A DNA stretch of 6,289 nt, taken from the NCBI GenBank assembly GCA_046590195.1, contig JBKJTP010000249.1, positions 1 through 6,289 of the forward strand, written 5' to 3'. Under the pieces are notes generated by a model. The model was not told the origin of the DNA. It was given only the letters and a program-made list of their open reading frames with translations, and searched no databases. The DNA comes from JBKJTP01 sp046590195 (GTDB lineage: Bacteria > Bacteroidota > Ignavibacteria > Palsa-1295). The position numbers and the translations under genes are program-made. This document shows positions 1-6,289 of the stretch, one piece after another (the stretch's first letter is position 1; each line of letters opens with the position of its first letter).

Positions 1-65
1 TCTAAGCTCACGACTCAAAGAATTTTTCTTAGCAGGTACTCACACCTCTTCTCACTCGCTCTAAT
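1..65 (+). other. Non-coding leader before the efflux operon
   Basis: This short stretch before the first gene contains no recognisable gene. It is pyrimidine-rich, especially at 38-62, and the word CTCAC occurs three times (7-11, 39-43, 51-55). A weak AAGAA/TTCTT inverted repeat with a 3-nt loop lies at 18-30, inside a possible outer CTAAG/CTTAG pairing (2-6 with 28-32). I see no convincing sigma-70 -35/-10 pair and no Bacteroidota-type TTTG / TAnnTTTG pair, so the operon promoter is either upstream of the window or of a kind I cannot recognise. No Shine-Dalgarno sequence sits in the usual position before the ATG at 66; the only AGG (34-36) is about 29 nt away. Confidence 0.5.
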
Positions 66-1463
66 ATGACACTATCATCTCTCTCCCCTCAGAAGACAGG
101 CGCAGCGTTCACTGCGCGCTTCTTCGCTCTTTTATTACTATCATTATTATTCGTTGCACCTCGACAGTCTGAAGCGCAGGTTTCTGCTGTGCCAGAGGTG
201 CTGCAAAGCTATATCGAGATCGCACTCAAGCAGAATCCGGAAATGTCGGCTTCTCGCGCAAAGTGGGATCAGGCAGACGCCCGCGTCGATCAGGCTAACT
301 CGAACCTGTGGCCGAAGGTAGATGTGACTGCGCGATACACGACATTCGATGGTGGCCGCGTCATCGCCATCCCGAACGGCCCTTCACTCGAAGCAGCTCA
401 GTTCGGTATCACGAAGTGGGATAACAAGCTCGAAGCAGCGTGGCCGATCTTCAACTATGCAGTCTGGCAAGGCACGAAGGCAACGAAGGCCTACCTGAGT
501 GCAGCAACCTACGAGGTTGAGGCGAAGGAGCTTGCAGTTGCTTACCAGGTCTCGGAAGCCTACTTCAATTATGCAAGGGCGACCGAGTTGGTATCGATCC
601 GCAAGAATGCGGTTGAACTCGCGAAGCAAAATCTCGCAACAGCACAGGCTCTCTTCAATGCAATGAAGGTCGCGAAGAACGACGTGCTCCGCGCTGAGGT
701 AGCTGTCGCTGCATCGCAGGGCGAATCGCTCACTGCGCAGAATCAGCAAATGCTTGCTCGCACGAACTTCAACAATATCTTGAAGCGTGACTACGATGCA
801 GAGATCATCCTGATGCCGCAGCAGGCATTGAACGAGTACCGCGGGCAGGGTCCACGACTCGCAAGCAATGACGGCGCTGGCCAATCTGGCACACTCACAT
901 CGTTTGCAACCGACTACAGCAATGCGGTCGACAAGCGCCCTGAGATCATGCAGATCGACAATGCGAAGGTTGCGCTCGAGGGCTTGAAGAATGTAAATGC
1001 TGCGGATTTCTTCCCGAATCTCGCAGTCTTCGCAAGCTACGGCTGGCAGGAGGATAAGCTCAGCTTCGGCAATGAAGCCCTCCTCGTCGGTGGCGTGCAG
1101 ATGCGCTGGAATCTCTTCTCGGGATTCAACACCAACGCGAAAGTTGCGGAGACCGCAGCACAGATCCACGAACTTGAATATCAAAAGGAAAGCCTCATGA
1201 ACGGCATTCGCATCGAGCTGCACAACGCACGTCTCGATCGCGACAATGCACGTGAGCGCTACGCGATCGCGATCAAGCAGCTCGAATCTGCTGAAGAGAA
1301 TCGCCGCATCACAAAAGCTTTATACGACGCCGGACAGGCGCCGCTTATCACAATGATCGATGCCGAGAACACTCTCGCAAATGCAAAGGCAAATCTTACG
1401 GTCACAACGTACGATGAGCTCATGGCAGAAGCGAAGTATCGCAAGGCTGTCGGTACTCGCTAG
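66..1463 (+). CDS. TolC-family outer-membrane efflux channel protein
   Basis: Encodes a 465-residue protein, a normal length for the TolC/OprM outer-membrane efflux protein (OEP) family. These proteins form trimeric beta-barrel plus alpha-barrel ducts that export substrates across the outer membrane. The start at 66 gives a typical signal peptide: a basic n-region (K10, R18), a hydrophobic core at about 19-31, and an SEA|Q cleavage site after residue 37. The mature protein shows the two OEP repeats. Repeat one has a helix with ALKQNPEM (53-60), then LWPKVDVTARY (81-91) and WPIFNYAVW (126-134). Repeat two has RPEI (291-294), FFPNLAVFASYGW (315-327), WNLFSGF (348-354) and the final-helix signature ITMIDAENTLANAKANL (428-444). 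The long helical stretches are rich in Ala, Gln, Glu and Asn, as expected for the periplasmic tunnel. A Gly/Ser/Asn-rich linker at about 258-282 joins the halves. It is the first gene of the operon, 37 bp before the adaptor gene. The fold assignment is firm; substrate is unknown. Confidence 0.95.
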   Translation: MTLSSLSPQKTGAAFTARFFALLLLSLLFVAPRQSEAQVSAVPEVLQSYIEIALKQNPEMSASRAKWDQADARVDQANSNLWPKVDVTARYTTFDGGRVIAIPNGPSLEAAQFGITKWDNKLEAAWPIFNYAVWQGTKATKAYLSAATYEVEAKELAVAYQVSEAYFNYARATELVSIRKNAVELAKQNLATAQALFNAMKVAKNDVLRAEVAVAASQGESLTAQNQQMLARTNFNNILKRDYDAEIILMPQQALNEYRGQGPRLASNDGAGQSGTLTSFATDYSNAVDKRPEIMQIDNAKVALEGLKNVNAADFFPNLAVFASYGWQEDKLSFGNEALLVGGVQMRWNLFSGFNTNAKVAETAAQIHELEYQKESLMNGIRIELHNARLDRDNARERYAIAIKQLESAEENRRITKALYDAGQAPLITMIDAENTLANAKANLTVTTYDELMAEAKYRKAVGTR

Positions 1464-1500
1464 TCTCACAATCATCCTACAATTCCAACGTCTACTCCAT
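1464..1500 (+). other. Intergenic spacer, channel to adaptor gene
   Basis: A 37-bp gap with no terminator-like hairpin, consistent with co-transcription of the flanking genes. It holds the word ATCCTACAATT (1474-1484), which recurs as ATCCAACAATT (2609-2619) in the next gap. It contains no GGAG/GAGG-type ribosome binding site. The sequence just before the ATG is pyrimidine-rich (TCTACTCCAT, 1491-1500). Confidence 0.6.
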
Positions 1501-2592
1501 ATGACAAACGTATCTAAGACCCTTCTTCTTGTTAGCGCCCTTTCAATTAGCGCTCTTGGTTTGAATTCATGCGGCGATACTAAGCCGGGCATCCCTACTG
1601 CGAAGGCTGCAGAAGCAGCTGCACCTGTTACCGTCAAGACCGCACCGGTTGAGATGACGGCGATGGCGGCTTCGCTGAAGGTATCAGGCTCGCTTGAAGG
1701 CGTGCGCGAAGCCGTCGTCTCAAGCGAGACGACTGGCCGTATCGTAAGCCAGGTGCTGAACGTCGGTTCACGTATCGGCCAGGGATCAGCGATCGTGCGG
1801 GTCGATGCCGAGCTCAAGAGCATAGGCGTGCAGCAGGCAGCAGCACAGCGCCTTGCAGCCGAGGCTTCGTTCGAGAAAGCAGAGCTCGATCATGAGCGCA
1901 ACGAGCAGCTCTTTAAGCAAAATGCGATCACGAAGAATCAGCTTGAGCTTTCTGCGCTCGGTGTGAAGTCGGCGCAGGCACAACTCAAGGGTGCTCAGAC
2001 CGCTGAGTCACTTGCAAAGCGTCAGCTTTCAGACGCAGCGATCAAGTCACCGTTCGCAGGCCTCGTCTCTCAGCGATTCGTCAATCAGGGTGAGACCGTC
2101 ACACCGGGCGTCCGCATCGCAACGATCATTGACGACAGCCGGATGAAGCTCAAGGTCAACATCGGCGAGATGGAAGTTGGTTATCTCAAGACTGGTGACC
2201 GCGTCACCGTATCTGTCGATGCACTTCCTGGACAGAAATTCTCTGGCCGCGTTGCAGCGATCAGCGGCAAGGCCGATATGGCTCGAACGTTCTCAACAGA
2301 GATCGAGATTGAGAATCCAGGCAAATCACTCAAGAGCGGTATGTTCGCGCGCGCTGAGATCATGCGCGAAGCAGCCCGCGAGGTTGCAGCGATACCAGCC
2401 AACGCACTCATCACGAATGGCAACACGACGCAAGTCTATCTCGTAAAGAACGGCGTCGCACGTCTGACCGCAGTGAAGGCTGGCACGGCAACGCCAGAGC
2501 ATGTTGAGATCCTCGAAGGTGTCAGTGCCGGTGATGAGGTTGTGACGTTCGGTCAGTCGCAGCTTAAGGACGGATCCCCGATCCGCAAGTAA
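1501..2592 (+). CDS. RND efflux periplasmic adaptor (MFP), predicted lipoprotein
   Basis: Encodes a 363-residue membrane fusion protein of the AcrA/HlyD class that links an RND pump to a TolC-type channel. I chose the ATG at 1501, although the frame is open further upstream into the channel gene, for two reasons: this start gives a clean lipoprotein signal (K6, hydrophobic 8-21, lipobox LNSC with Cys24), and it shares the ATATGAC context of the other two starts. Domains in order: N-terminal half of the barrel-sandwich/lipoyl domain (about 60-105, with TTGRIVSQVLNVGSRIGQG at 77-95); alpha-hairpin rich in Ala, Gln, Glu and Lys (about 107-175); second lipoyl half with IKSPFAGLVS (181-190) and VNQGETVTPG (194-203); beta-barrel (about 212-308, with LKTGDRVTVSVD at 219-230 and LKSGMFARAEI at 297-307); and membrane-proximal domain (IPANAL 318-323, ILEGVSAGDEVV 347-358). 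A lipid anchor at Cys24 would tether it to a membrane on the periplasmic side. Substrate is not deducible. Confidence 0.94.
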   Translation: MTNVSKTLLLVSALSISALGLNSCGDTKPGIPTAKAAEAAAPVTVKTAPVEMTAMAASLKVSGSLEGVREAVVSSETTGRIVSQVLNVGSRIGQGSAIVRVDAELKSIGVQQAAAQRLAAEASFEKAELDHERNEQLFKQNAITKNQLELSALGVKSAQAQLKGAQTAESLAKRQLSDAAIKSPFAGLVSQRFVNQGETVTPGVRIATIIDDSRMKLKVNIGEMEVGYLKTGDRVTVSVDALPGQKFSGRVAAISGKADMARTFSTEIEIENPGKSLKSGMFARAEIMREAAREVAAIPANALITNGNTTQVYLVKNGVARLTAVKAGTATPEHVEILEGVSAGDEVVTFGQSQLKDGSPIRK

Positions 2593-2645
2593 TATTAGAT
2601 ACTCGCCTATCCAACAATTTTGGTCCTGAGGGACCCGCTCTTTAT
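2593..2645 (+). other. Intergenic spacer, adaptor to permease gene
   Basis: A 53-bp gap between adaptor stop and permease start. It contains ATCCAACAATT (2609-2619), a near copy (10 of 11 bases) of the word in the previous gap, then a short hairpin (2622-2635), then CGCTCT (2636-2641), a hexamer also found at 57-62 just before the first gene. There is no long GC-rich stem followed by a T-run, so no terminator is evident and the permease is probably on the same transcript. Confidence 0.55.
2622..2635 (+). promoter_or_regulatory. Small hairpin just upstream of the permease start
   Basis: GGTCC (2622-2626) and GGACC (2631-2635) form a perfect 5-bp stem around the tetraloop TGAG, ending 10 nt before the ATG at 2646. 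The only SD-like bases in this gap, GAGGG (2628-2632), lie partly in the loop and partly in the stem, about 13 nt from the start, which is longer than the usual spacing. The hairpin could modulate ribosome access or simply be chance; a 5-bp stem is weak evidence. Confidence 0.3.
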
Positions 2646-5600
2646 ATGACTATTACAGAACTTTCCATTAGACGGCCGGCGCTGATCACCATGATCTTCG
2701 TAGCGCTCGGCGTCATGGGTATCTTCGGATACTCAAAGCTGGGTGTCGATCTTCTACCGAAGATGGACTTCCCATTCGTCACAGTGCTCACCATTTACCC
2801 AGGCGCAGGCCCCGAGGAGATAGAGCAGTTGATCTCGAAGCCGGTCGAAGAGGGTATGGCTGCAACGAGCAAGCTCGATAACGTCCGCTCGATCTCAGCT
2901 GAAGGCTATTCGATGGTGCTCGCTCAGTATGACCTGACACAATCAGCCGACAAAGCTGCTGCCGATGCCGATCGACAGATGGCGAACATCCGAGGCAAGT
3001 TGCCGAAGGATGCACGCGCTCCGATCATCGTCAAGAATGATATCAATTCGAAGCCGATCATTCGTGTAACGATGACGAGCCCGAACTTGACCTCGACCGA
3101 AGCGTATCAATTCGCTAAGGACAAGATCAAGAGCCGACTCGAGTCGGTCGAAGGTGTTGCACAGATCGAGATCACAGGTGGCCGTGAGCGCGAGATCCGC
3201 GTATCGGTCGATCGTGAGAAGCTCAAAGCGTACAATCTATCGATCCTATCGATAGCGAATAAGCTTCAGGCAGAGAACCTCGACTTCCCTACCGGTAAGG
3301 TGTCGGAGTCGCAGAACCAATACACTGTCCGGGTGCCTGGCAAGTTCTCCTCACTTGACGAGATCAAGCATCTGCCTTTGCTTTCAACTCCGACTGGCTC
3401 AACAGTCTATGTTGGTGATGTCGCAACGATCGAAGATTCCTATAAGGAAGACAACAAGCCGACCCGCCTAAGCGGCAAGGATGGTATCGGTCTTCTGATC
3501 ATCAAGCAGTCCGATGCCAATGCAACGCAGACCGCTGATCGTCTTTACGCAGCTTTCGAAAAGATCAAAGCCGAGTATGCTTCAGAGCAGATCGAGTTCA
3601 CGATCGCACAGGACGTTACGCAGTTCACACGTCACTCACTGGCGCAAGTAGGCTGGGATCTCTTGTTCGCAGTCATCATGGTCTCTGCGATTCTCTTCCT
3701 CTTCTTAAGAAGCGGTAGGAACGCGATGATCGTGATGCTCTCGATCCCAACTTCGCTCATCACGACTTTCCTCTTCATGTGGATCTTCGGCTTCACGCTG
3801 AATCTCATGTCGACCATGGCTCTTGCACTTGTTATCGGTATTCTTGTGGATGACTCGATCGTAGTGCTCGAGAACATCCATAAGAAGATGCAGGAGGGTA
3901 TGACCGCAATGCAGGCAGCTATTGCTGGTCGTAACGAGATCGGCTTTGCCGCACTCGCGATCACGCTAGTGGATGTCGTGGTATTCTTGCCTATTTCGCT
4001 TGTCGAAGGTTTGGCAGGTAAGATCTTCCGCGAGTTCGGTCTGACCGTAGTCGTTGCAACGTTGCTCTCGCTTCTTGTAAGCTTCACACTTACTCCGTTG
4101 CTATCAGCGAAGTTCGGTAAGGCGCACATGGATATCAAGTTCAAGCCGCTCAAGTGGTTGACCGACAAGTTCGAGCAATTCCAGGTGTGGATGGAGAACA
4201 CCTATCGCAATCTCCTCGACTGGGCGCTCAATCATCGCAAGACGATCGTCTTCACGAGCCTTGCAGCCGTCATGTTCAGCTGCGGAGTCATCGCACCTCA
4301 GATCCCTGGTGAGTTTATCACGACACCGGAGCGTAATGACTTCCAAGCGAACTTCGAATTCCCTGCAGGTACTACGCTCGAGACAGCCGATGCATCGATC
4401 CGTCAGTTCGAAGCGAAGCTCGATACTGATCCGAACGTCGAGAGTCATCTGACGATCGTCGGTCTTCAGGAATCAGCATGGGGTAAGGCAGAGCGTGGAA
4501 ACATCGGACAGATCCAGGTGAATCTCATTCCAAAGGATTTGCGCAAGGAGACGACGAATGACATGATGAACAAGGTGCAGAAGATGTCTGAGAGCGTCCC
4601 TGGCCTCATCGTTCGCACTGCTCCTGTAGGTATCTTCGGCACAGCGAACGAATCGCCTGTCATGATGGAGATCCGTGGCGACAATATGGCCGACATCCTG
4701 AAGTACACCGACACCGCCATGAAGGCGATGCGGAGTATTCCGGGGCTGAAGGACATGAAGTCAAGCTACGAAGAGGGTCTTCCAGAGGTGCGCGTGGTCT
4801 TCGATCGCGATCGCCTATCAGCGTATGGCCTGACGATCGCAGAAGCTGCTGCAGGTATGCGTACAGCGCTTGCTGGCAATCAGGATTCGAAGTACAAAGA
4901 GGGTGACACCGAGTACGATATCAATGTACTTCTTGCAAAGCTCGATCGCTCGAATGCGTCGGATGTTGCGGAGATCACGCTGGTCAATCGCGCTGGTAAC
5001 ATGGTAAAGCTCTCTGACGTAGCAACGATCGTTTACGGCAAGGGCCCAACTCTCGTGACTCGCAAAAACAAGATGCGCGTTGTGACGGTCACTGCAGGTC
5101 TTGATGGTATTGCGCTCGATCCAGCTATCGCCTCTATTGAAGCGGCGATCAAGGATATCCCGCGTCCATCATCGGTCTCTGAGGCTTACTTCGCTGGTGA
5201 AGCGGAGAACAGCCGTAAGTCTGGCGGCGACATGGGCATCGCATTCATGCTTGCCATCCTCTTTGTATACATGATCATGGTCGCACTCTTCGAGAGCTAT
5301 GCGCATCCATTCACGATCATGTTCTCGCTGCCTGTGGCGTCGATCGGGGCGCTTGGCTTCCTCTTTCTGGGTGGCCTGACGCTCTCGCTCTTCACGATGG
5401 TCGGTATGATCATGTTGATGGGCTTGGTGACAAAGAACGCAATCCTGATCGTCGACCGGGCTAACGCGCAGTTGCAGGAAGGCAAGACCATCCGCGAAGC
5501 GATCATGGAGGCCGGTCCTTCACGTATTCGTCCGATCGTGATGACTACTGTGACAATGATCCTCGGTATGATGCCAATGGCTATCGGCCACGGTATTGGT

Positions 5601-5864
5601 GCAGAGATGCGTCAGGGTATGGCAGTTGCGATCGTTGGTGGATTGATCAGCTCGCTGGTCTTTACAGTGTTCCTCGTGCCTGTCATGTTCACCTACATCG
5701 AGTCGGCACGTCACAAGCTCCCACGCTTCTTCAAGCGTATCAACATCTTCAGCAAGATGCGCAAGCCACGTCCGGCATACATGGAAGACTTTAAGCCAGC
5801 GATGGCCGAGGGCGTCCTTGCACGCAAGGCATCCTCGAACGGCACTACCCGCGTGGAAGCGTAG
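2646..5864 (+). CDS. RND efflux permease, HAE1-type proton-driven pump
   Basis: Encodes a 1072-residue inner-membrane antiporter of the AcrB/MexB-like superfamily, full length for the family. It pairs with the adaptor and channel encoded just upstream. Twelve membrane segments are visible at roughly 12-28, 337-354, 360-381, 385-410, 436-456, 464-489, 532-552, 863-883, 888-908, 914-936, 963-983 and 993-1018. Two large periplasmic regions, about 30-335 and 553-860, make up the porter and docking domains. The proton-relay residues are present: adjacent Asp402-Asp403 in TM4 (GILVDDSIVVLEN, 398-410), Lys930 in TM10 (GLVTKNAILIVD, 926-937) and Thr967 in TM11 (IRPIVMTT, 961-968). The Asp-Asp pair favours the drug/hydrophobe class over heavy-metal (CusA-type) pumps. 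Other family signatures are PGAGPEEIE (52-60) and MVALFESYAHPFTIMFSLP (878-896). The C-terminal tail after 1018 is basic and cytoplasmic. The start at 2646 places TM1 close to the N-terminus, as usual (MTITELSIRRPAL). Substrate is unknown. Confidence 0.96.
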   Translation: MTITELSIRRPALITMIFVALGVMGIFGYSKLGVDLLPKMDFPFVTVLTIYPGAGPEEIEQLISKPVEEGMAATSKLDNVRSISAEGYSMVLAQYDLTQSADKAAADADRQMANIRGKLPKDARAPIIVKNDINSKPIIRVTMTSPNLTSTEAYQFAKDKIKSRLESVEGVAQIEITGGREREIRVSVDREKLKAYNLSILSIANKLQAENLDFPTGKVSESQNQYTVRVPGKFSSLDEIKHLPLLSTPTGSTVYVGDVATIEDSYKEDNKPTRLSGKDGIGLLIIKQSDANATQTADRLYAAFEKIKAEYASEQIEFTIAQDVTQFTRHSLAQVGWDLLFAVIMVSAILFLFLRSGRNAMIVMLSIPTSLITTFLFMWIFGFTLNLMSTMALALVIGILVDDSIVVLENIHKKMQEGMTAMQAAIAGRNEIGFAALAITLVDVVVFLPISLVEGLAGKIFREFGLTVVVATLLSLLVSFTLTPLLSAKFGKAHMDIKFKPLKWLTDKFEQFQVWMENTYRNLLDWALNHRKTIVFTSLAAVMFSCGVIAPQIPGEFITTPERNDFQANFEFPAGTTLETADASIRQFEAKLDTDPNVESHLTIVGLQESAWGKAERGNIGQIQVNLIPKDLRKETTNDMMNKVQKMSESVPGLIVRTAPVGIFGTANESPVMMEIRGDNMADILKYTDTAMKAMRSIPGLKDMKSSYEEGLPEVRVVFDRDRLSAYGLTIAEAAAGMRTALAGNQDSKYKEGDTEYDINVLLAKLDRSNASDVAEITLVNRAGNMVKLSDVATIVYGKGPTLVTRKNKMRVVTVTAGLDGIALDPAIASIEAAIKDIPRPSSVSEAYFAGEAENSRKSGGDMGIAFMLAILFVYMIMVALFESYAHPFTIMFSLPVASIGALGFLFLGGLTLSLFTMVGMIMLMGLVTKNAILIVDRANAQLQEGKTIREAIMEAGPSRIRPIVMTTVTMILGMMPMAIGHGIGAEMRQGMAVAIVGGLISSLVFTVFLVPVMFTYIESARHKLPRFFKRINIFSKMRKPRPAYMEDFKPAMAEGVLARKASSNGTTRVEA

Positions 5865-5887
5865 AATGTGTGCTCCTACAGCAGACG

Positions 5888-5920
5888 AAAAAGCCCAGGC
5901 AGCAATGCCCGGGCTTTTTT
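5888..5920. terminator. Bidirectional rho-independent terminator
   Basis: The left arm AAAAAGCCCAGGCA (5888-5901) pairs with the right arm TGCCCGGGCTTTTT (5906-5919) around a GCAA loop (5902-5905). On the + strand the stem has 13 of 14 pairs, with one A-C mismatch (5897/5910), a GNRA-type loop and a T6 run (5915-5920). On the - strand the same position becomes a U-G wobble, so the stem is fully paired, and the complement of A5888-5892 supplies a T5 run. It lies 23 nt after the permease stop and about 24 nt after the stop of the convergent ABC-F gene, an ideal place to end both transcripts. Confidence 0.92.
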
Positions 5921-5944
5921 CGATTCACGCAGATTTAGCTCGAG

Positions 5945-6289
5945 TTATTGAAGCTCGGCTAGCTCAGACCACCGCGCCATGTCCTTCTCGAGCTTAGCGT
6001 CGATGGTTTGCATCTCTTCGGAGAGCTGATTGATGCGGGAGAAATCAGAGGTCTCAGATGAAAGGATCTTTCCGATCTCGGTCTTGCGCGCTTCGGCCCG
6101 TGCGATCGCGGTTTCTAGAGTCTCGAGCTCTTTCTTCTCTTTGAAGCTAAGCTTGCGGCCCGGGACAGTTGCGACTGGTTTCTCAGGAGCCTTTGCTATC
6201 ACAGGCTTCTTCTTCGCTGCTTCGAGTGCTTGGCGTTCCTCTTTCTCCTCTCGATCACGTATCTCAAGGAAGGCGCTGTAATTGCCGGG
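5945..6289 (-). CDS. ABC-F family ATPase, C-terminal end (partial)
   Basis: Reading the - strand from the window edge gives 114 codons with no start needed, then TAA at 5945-5947; the gene's 5' part lies beyond 6289. The fragment opens with PGNYSAFLE, which matches the conserved (Y)PGNYSxxL element that follows the second nucleotide-binding domain in ABC-F proteins such as Uup and EttA. A Lys/Glu/Ala/Pro-rich linker follows (fragment residues about 11-44), then RKLSFKEKKELETLE (45-59), typical of the Uup-type start of the C-terminal coiled-coil domain. Charged heptad-like helices then run to the final RWSELAELQ. ABC-F proteins are soluble ATPases that act on ribosomes or DNA rather than as transporters. 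A GTG inside the fragment (about 6200-6202) is only an internal Val and not the start. The ABC-F call is good; the exact subfamily cannot be fixed because the ATPase domains are not in view. Confidence 0.88.
   Translation of the reverse strand, partial: PGNYSAFLEIRDREEKEERQALEAAKKKPVIAKAPEKPVATVPGRKLSFKEKKELETLETAIARAEARKTEIGKILSSETSDFSRINQLSEEMQTIDAKLEKDMARWSELAELQ

Noticed and set aside
62..67. TAATAT as a possible -10 box
   Set aside because: It overlaps the start codon at 66 and has no -35 partner, so it could not serve the gene it overlaps.
384..1223. Long antisense open frame (279 codons) across the channel gene
   Set aside because: It runs fully opposite a clear TolC-family gene. Its product is rich in Cys, Arg, Leu and Glu with no recognisable domain, and it is explained by the codon bias of the sense gene.
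1320..1823. Antisense open frame across the channel/adaptor junction
   Set aside because: It overlaps the ends of two well-supported genes and the spacer between them, and its product has a low-complexity Ser/Thr/Ala composition without domain signals.
3237..3255. Perfect 8-bp inverted repeat CTATCGAT / ATCGATAG with a 3-nt spacer inside the permease gene
   Set aside because: It arises from two consecutive Leu-Ser-Ile-type codon runs using the palindromic ATCGAT. It is in the middle of coding sequence with no sign of regulatory use.
3632..4201. Antisense open frame (189 codons) opposite the permease TM2-TM6 region
   Set aside because: Its apparent composition is the complement of the membrane-segment codons of the permease; no start signal or family resemblance is seen.
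6030..6281. Open frame on the + strand with a hydrophobic-looking product
   Set aside because: It lies opposite the ABC-F C-terminal coding sequence, whose PGNY and RKLSFKEKKELE motifs are clear; the + strand frame is its shadow.
1..6289. CRISPR arrays, tRNA/rRNA genes, insertion sequences, phage or defence genes
   Set aside because: No regularly spaced repeats, tRNA cloverleaf or rRNA-like segments, transposase motifs or terminal inverted repeats were seen. Nearly all of the window is filled by the four genes described.

Overview
The window holds a complete three-gene operon for a Gram-negative tripartite efflux pump on the + strand, followed by the 3' end of a convergent ABC-F ATPase gene on the - strand. 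Signal-peptide-bearing TolC-type and lipoprotein adaptor proteins show that the host has an outer membrane. Shine-Dalgarno signals are absent or poor before all three + strand starts, and base composition is balanced. Both would suit a member of the Bacteroidota/Chlorobiota (FCB) side of the tree, but this placement is inference. CGATCG hexamers are very frequent and three exact GCGATCGC octamers occur, so a cyanobacterial or other GATC-rich genome is not excluded.

Layout: 1-65 is a pyrimidine-rich leader with no gene. 66-1463 encodes a TolC-like outer-membrane efflux channel. After 37 bp, 1501-2592 encodes an RND periplasmic adaptor that is probably a lipoprotein. After 53 bp containing a small hairpin, 2646-5864 encodes a full-length RND permease of the HAE1 (hydrophobe/amphiphile) type. 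A strong, nearly symmetrical hairpin at 5888-5919 with a T-run on each strand lies between the pump operon and the convergent gene and probably ends transcription from both sides. 5945-6289 (- strand) is the C-terminal end of an ABC-F protein, cut by the window edge.

How they work together: the permease uses the proton gradient across the inner membrane to capture substrates. The adaptor bridges the periplasm, and the TolC-like channel carries the substrate out through the outer membrane. All three parts are in one transcription unit in the order channel-adaptor-pump. No regulator lies in the window, so the inducer and substrate cannot be inferred.

No undescribed system is evident. The points worth a second look are the shared start context of the three genes (ATATGAC, no usable SD), a matched ATCC(T/A)ACAATT element in both intergenic gaps, the hairpin in front of the permease gene, and the strong CGATCG/GATC excess.
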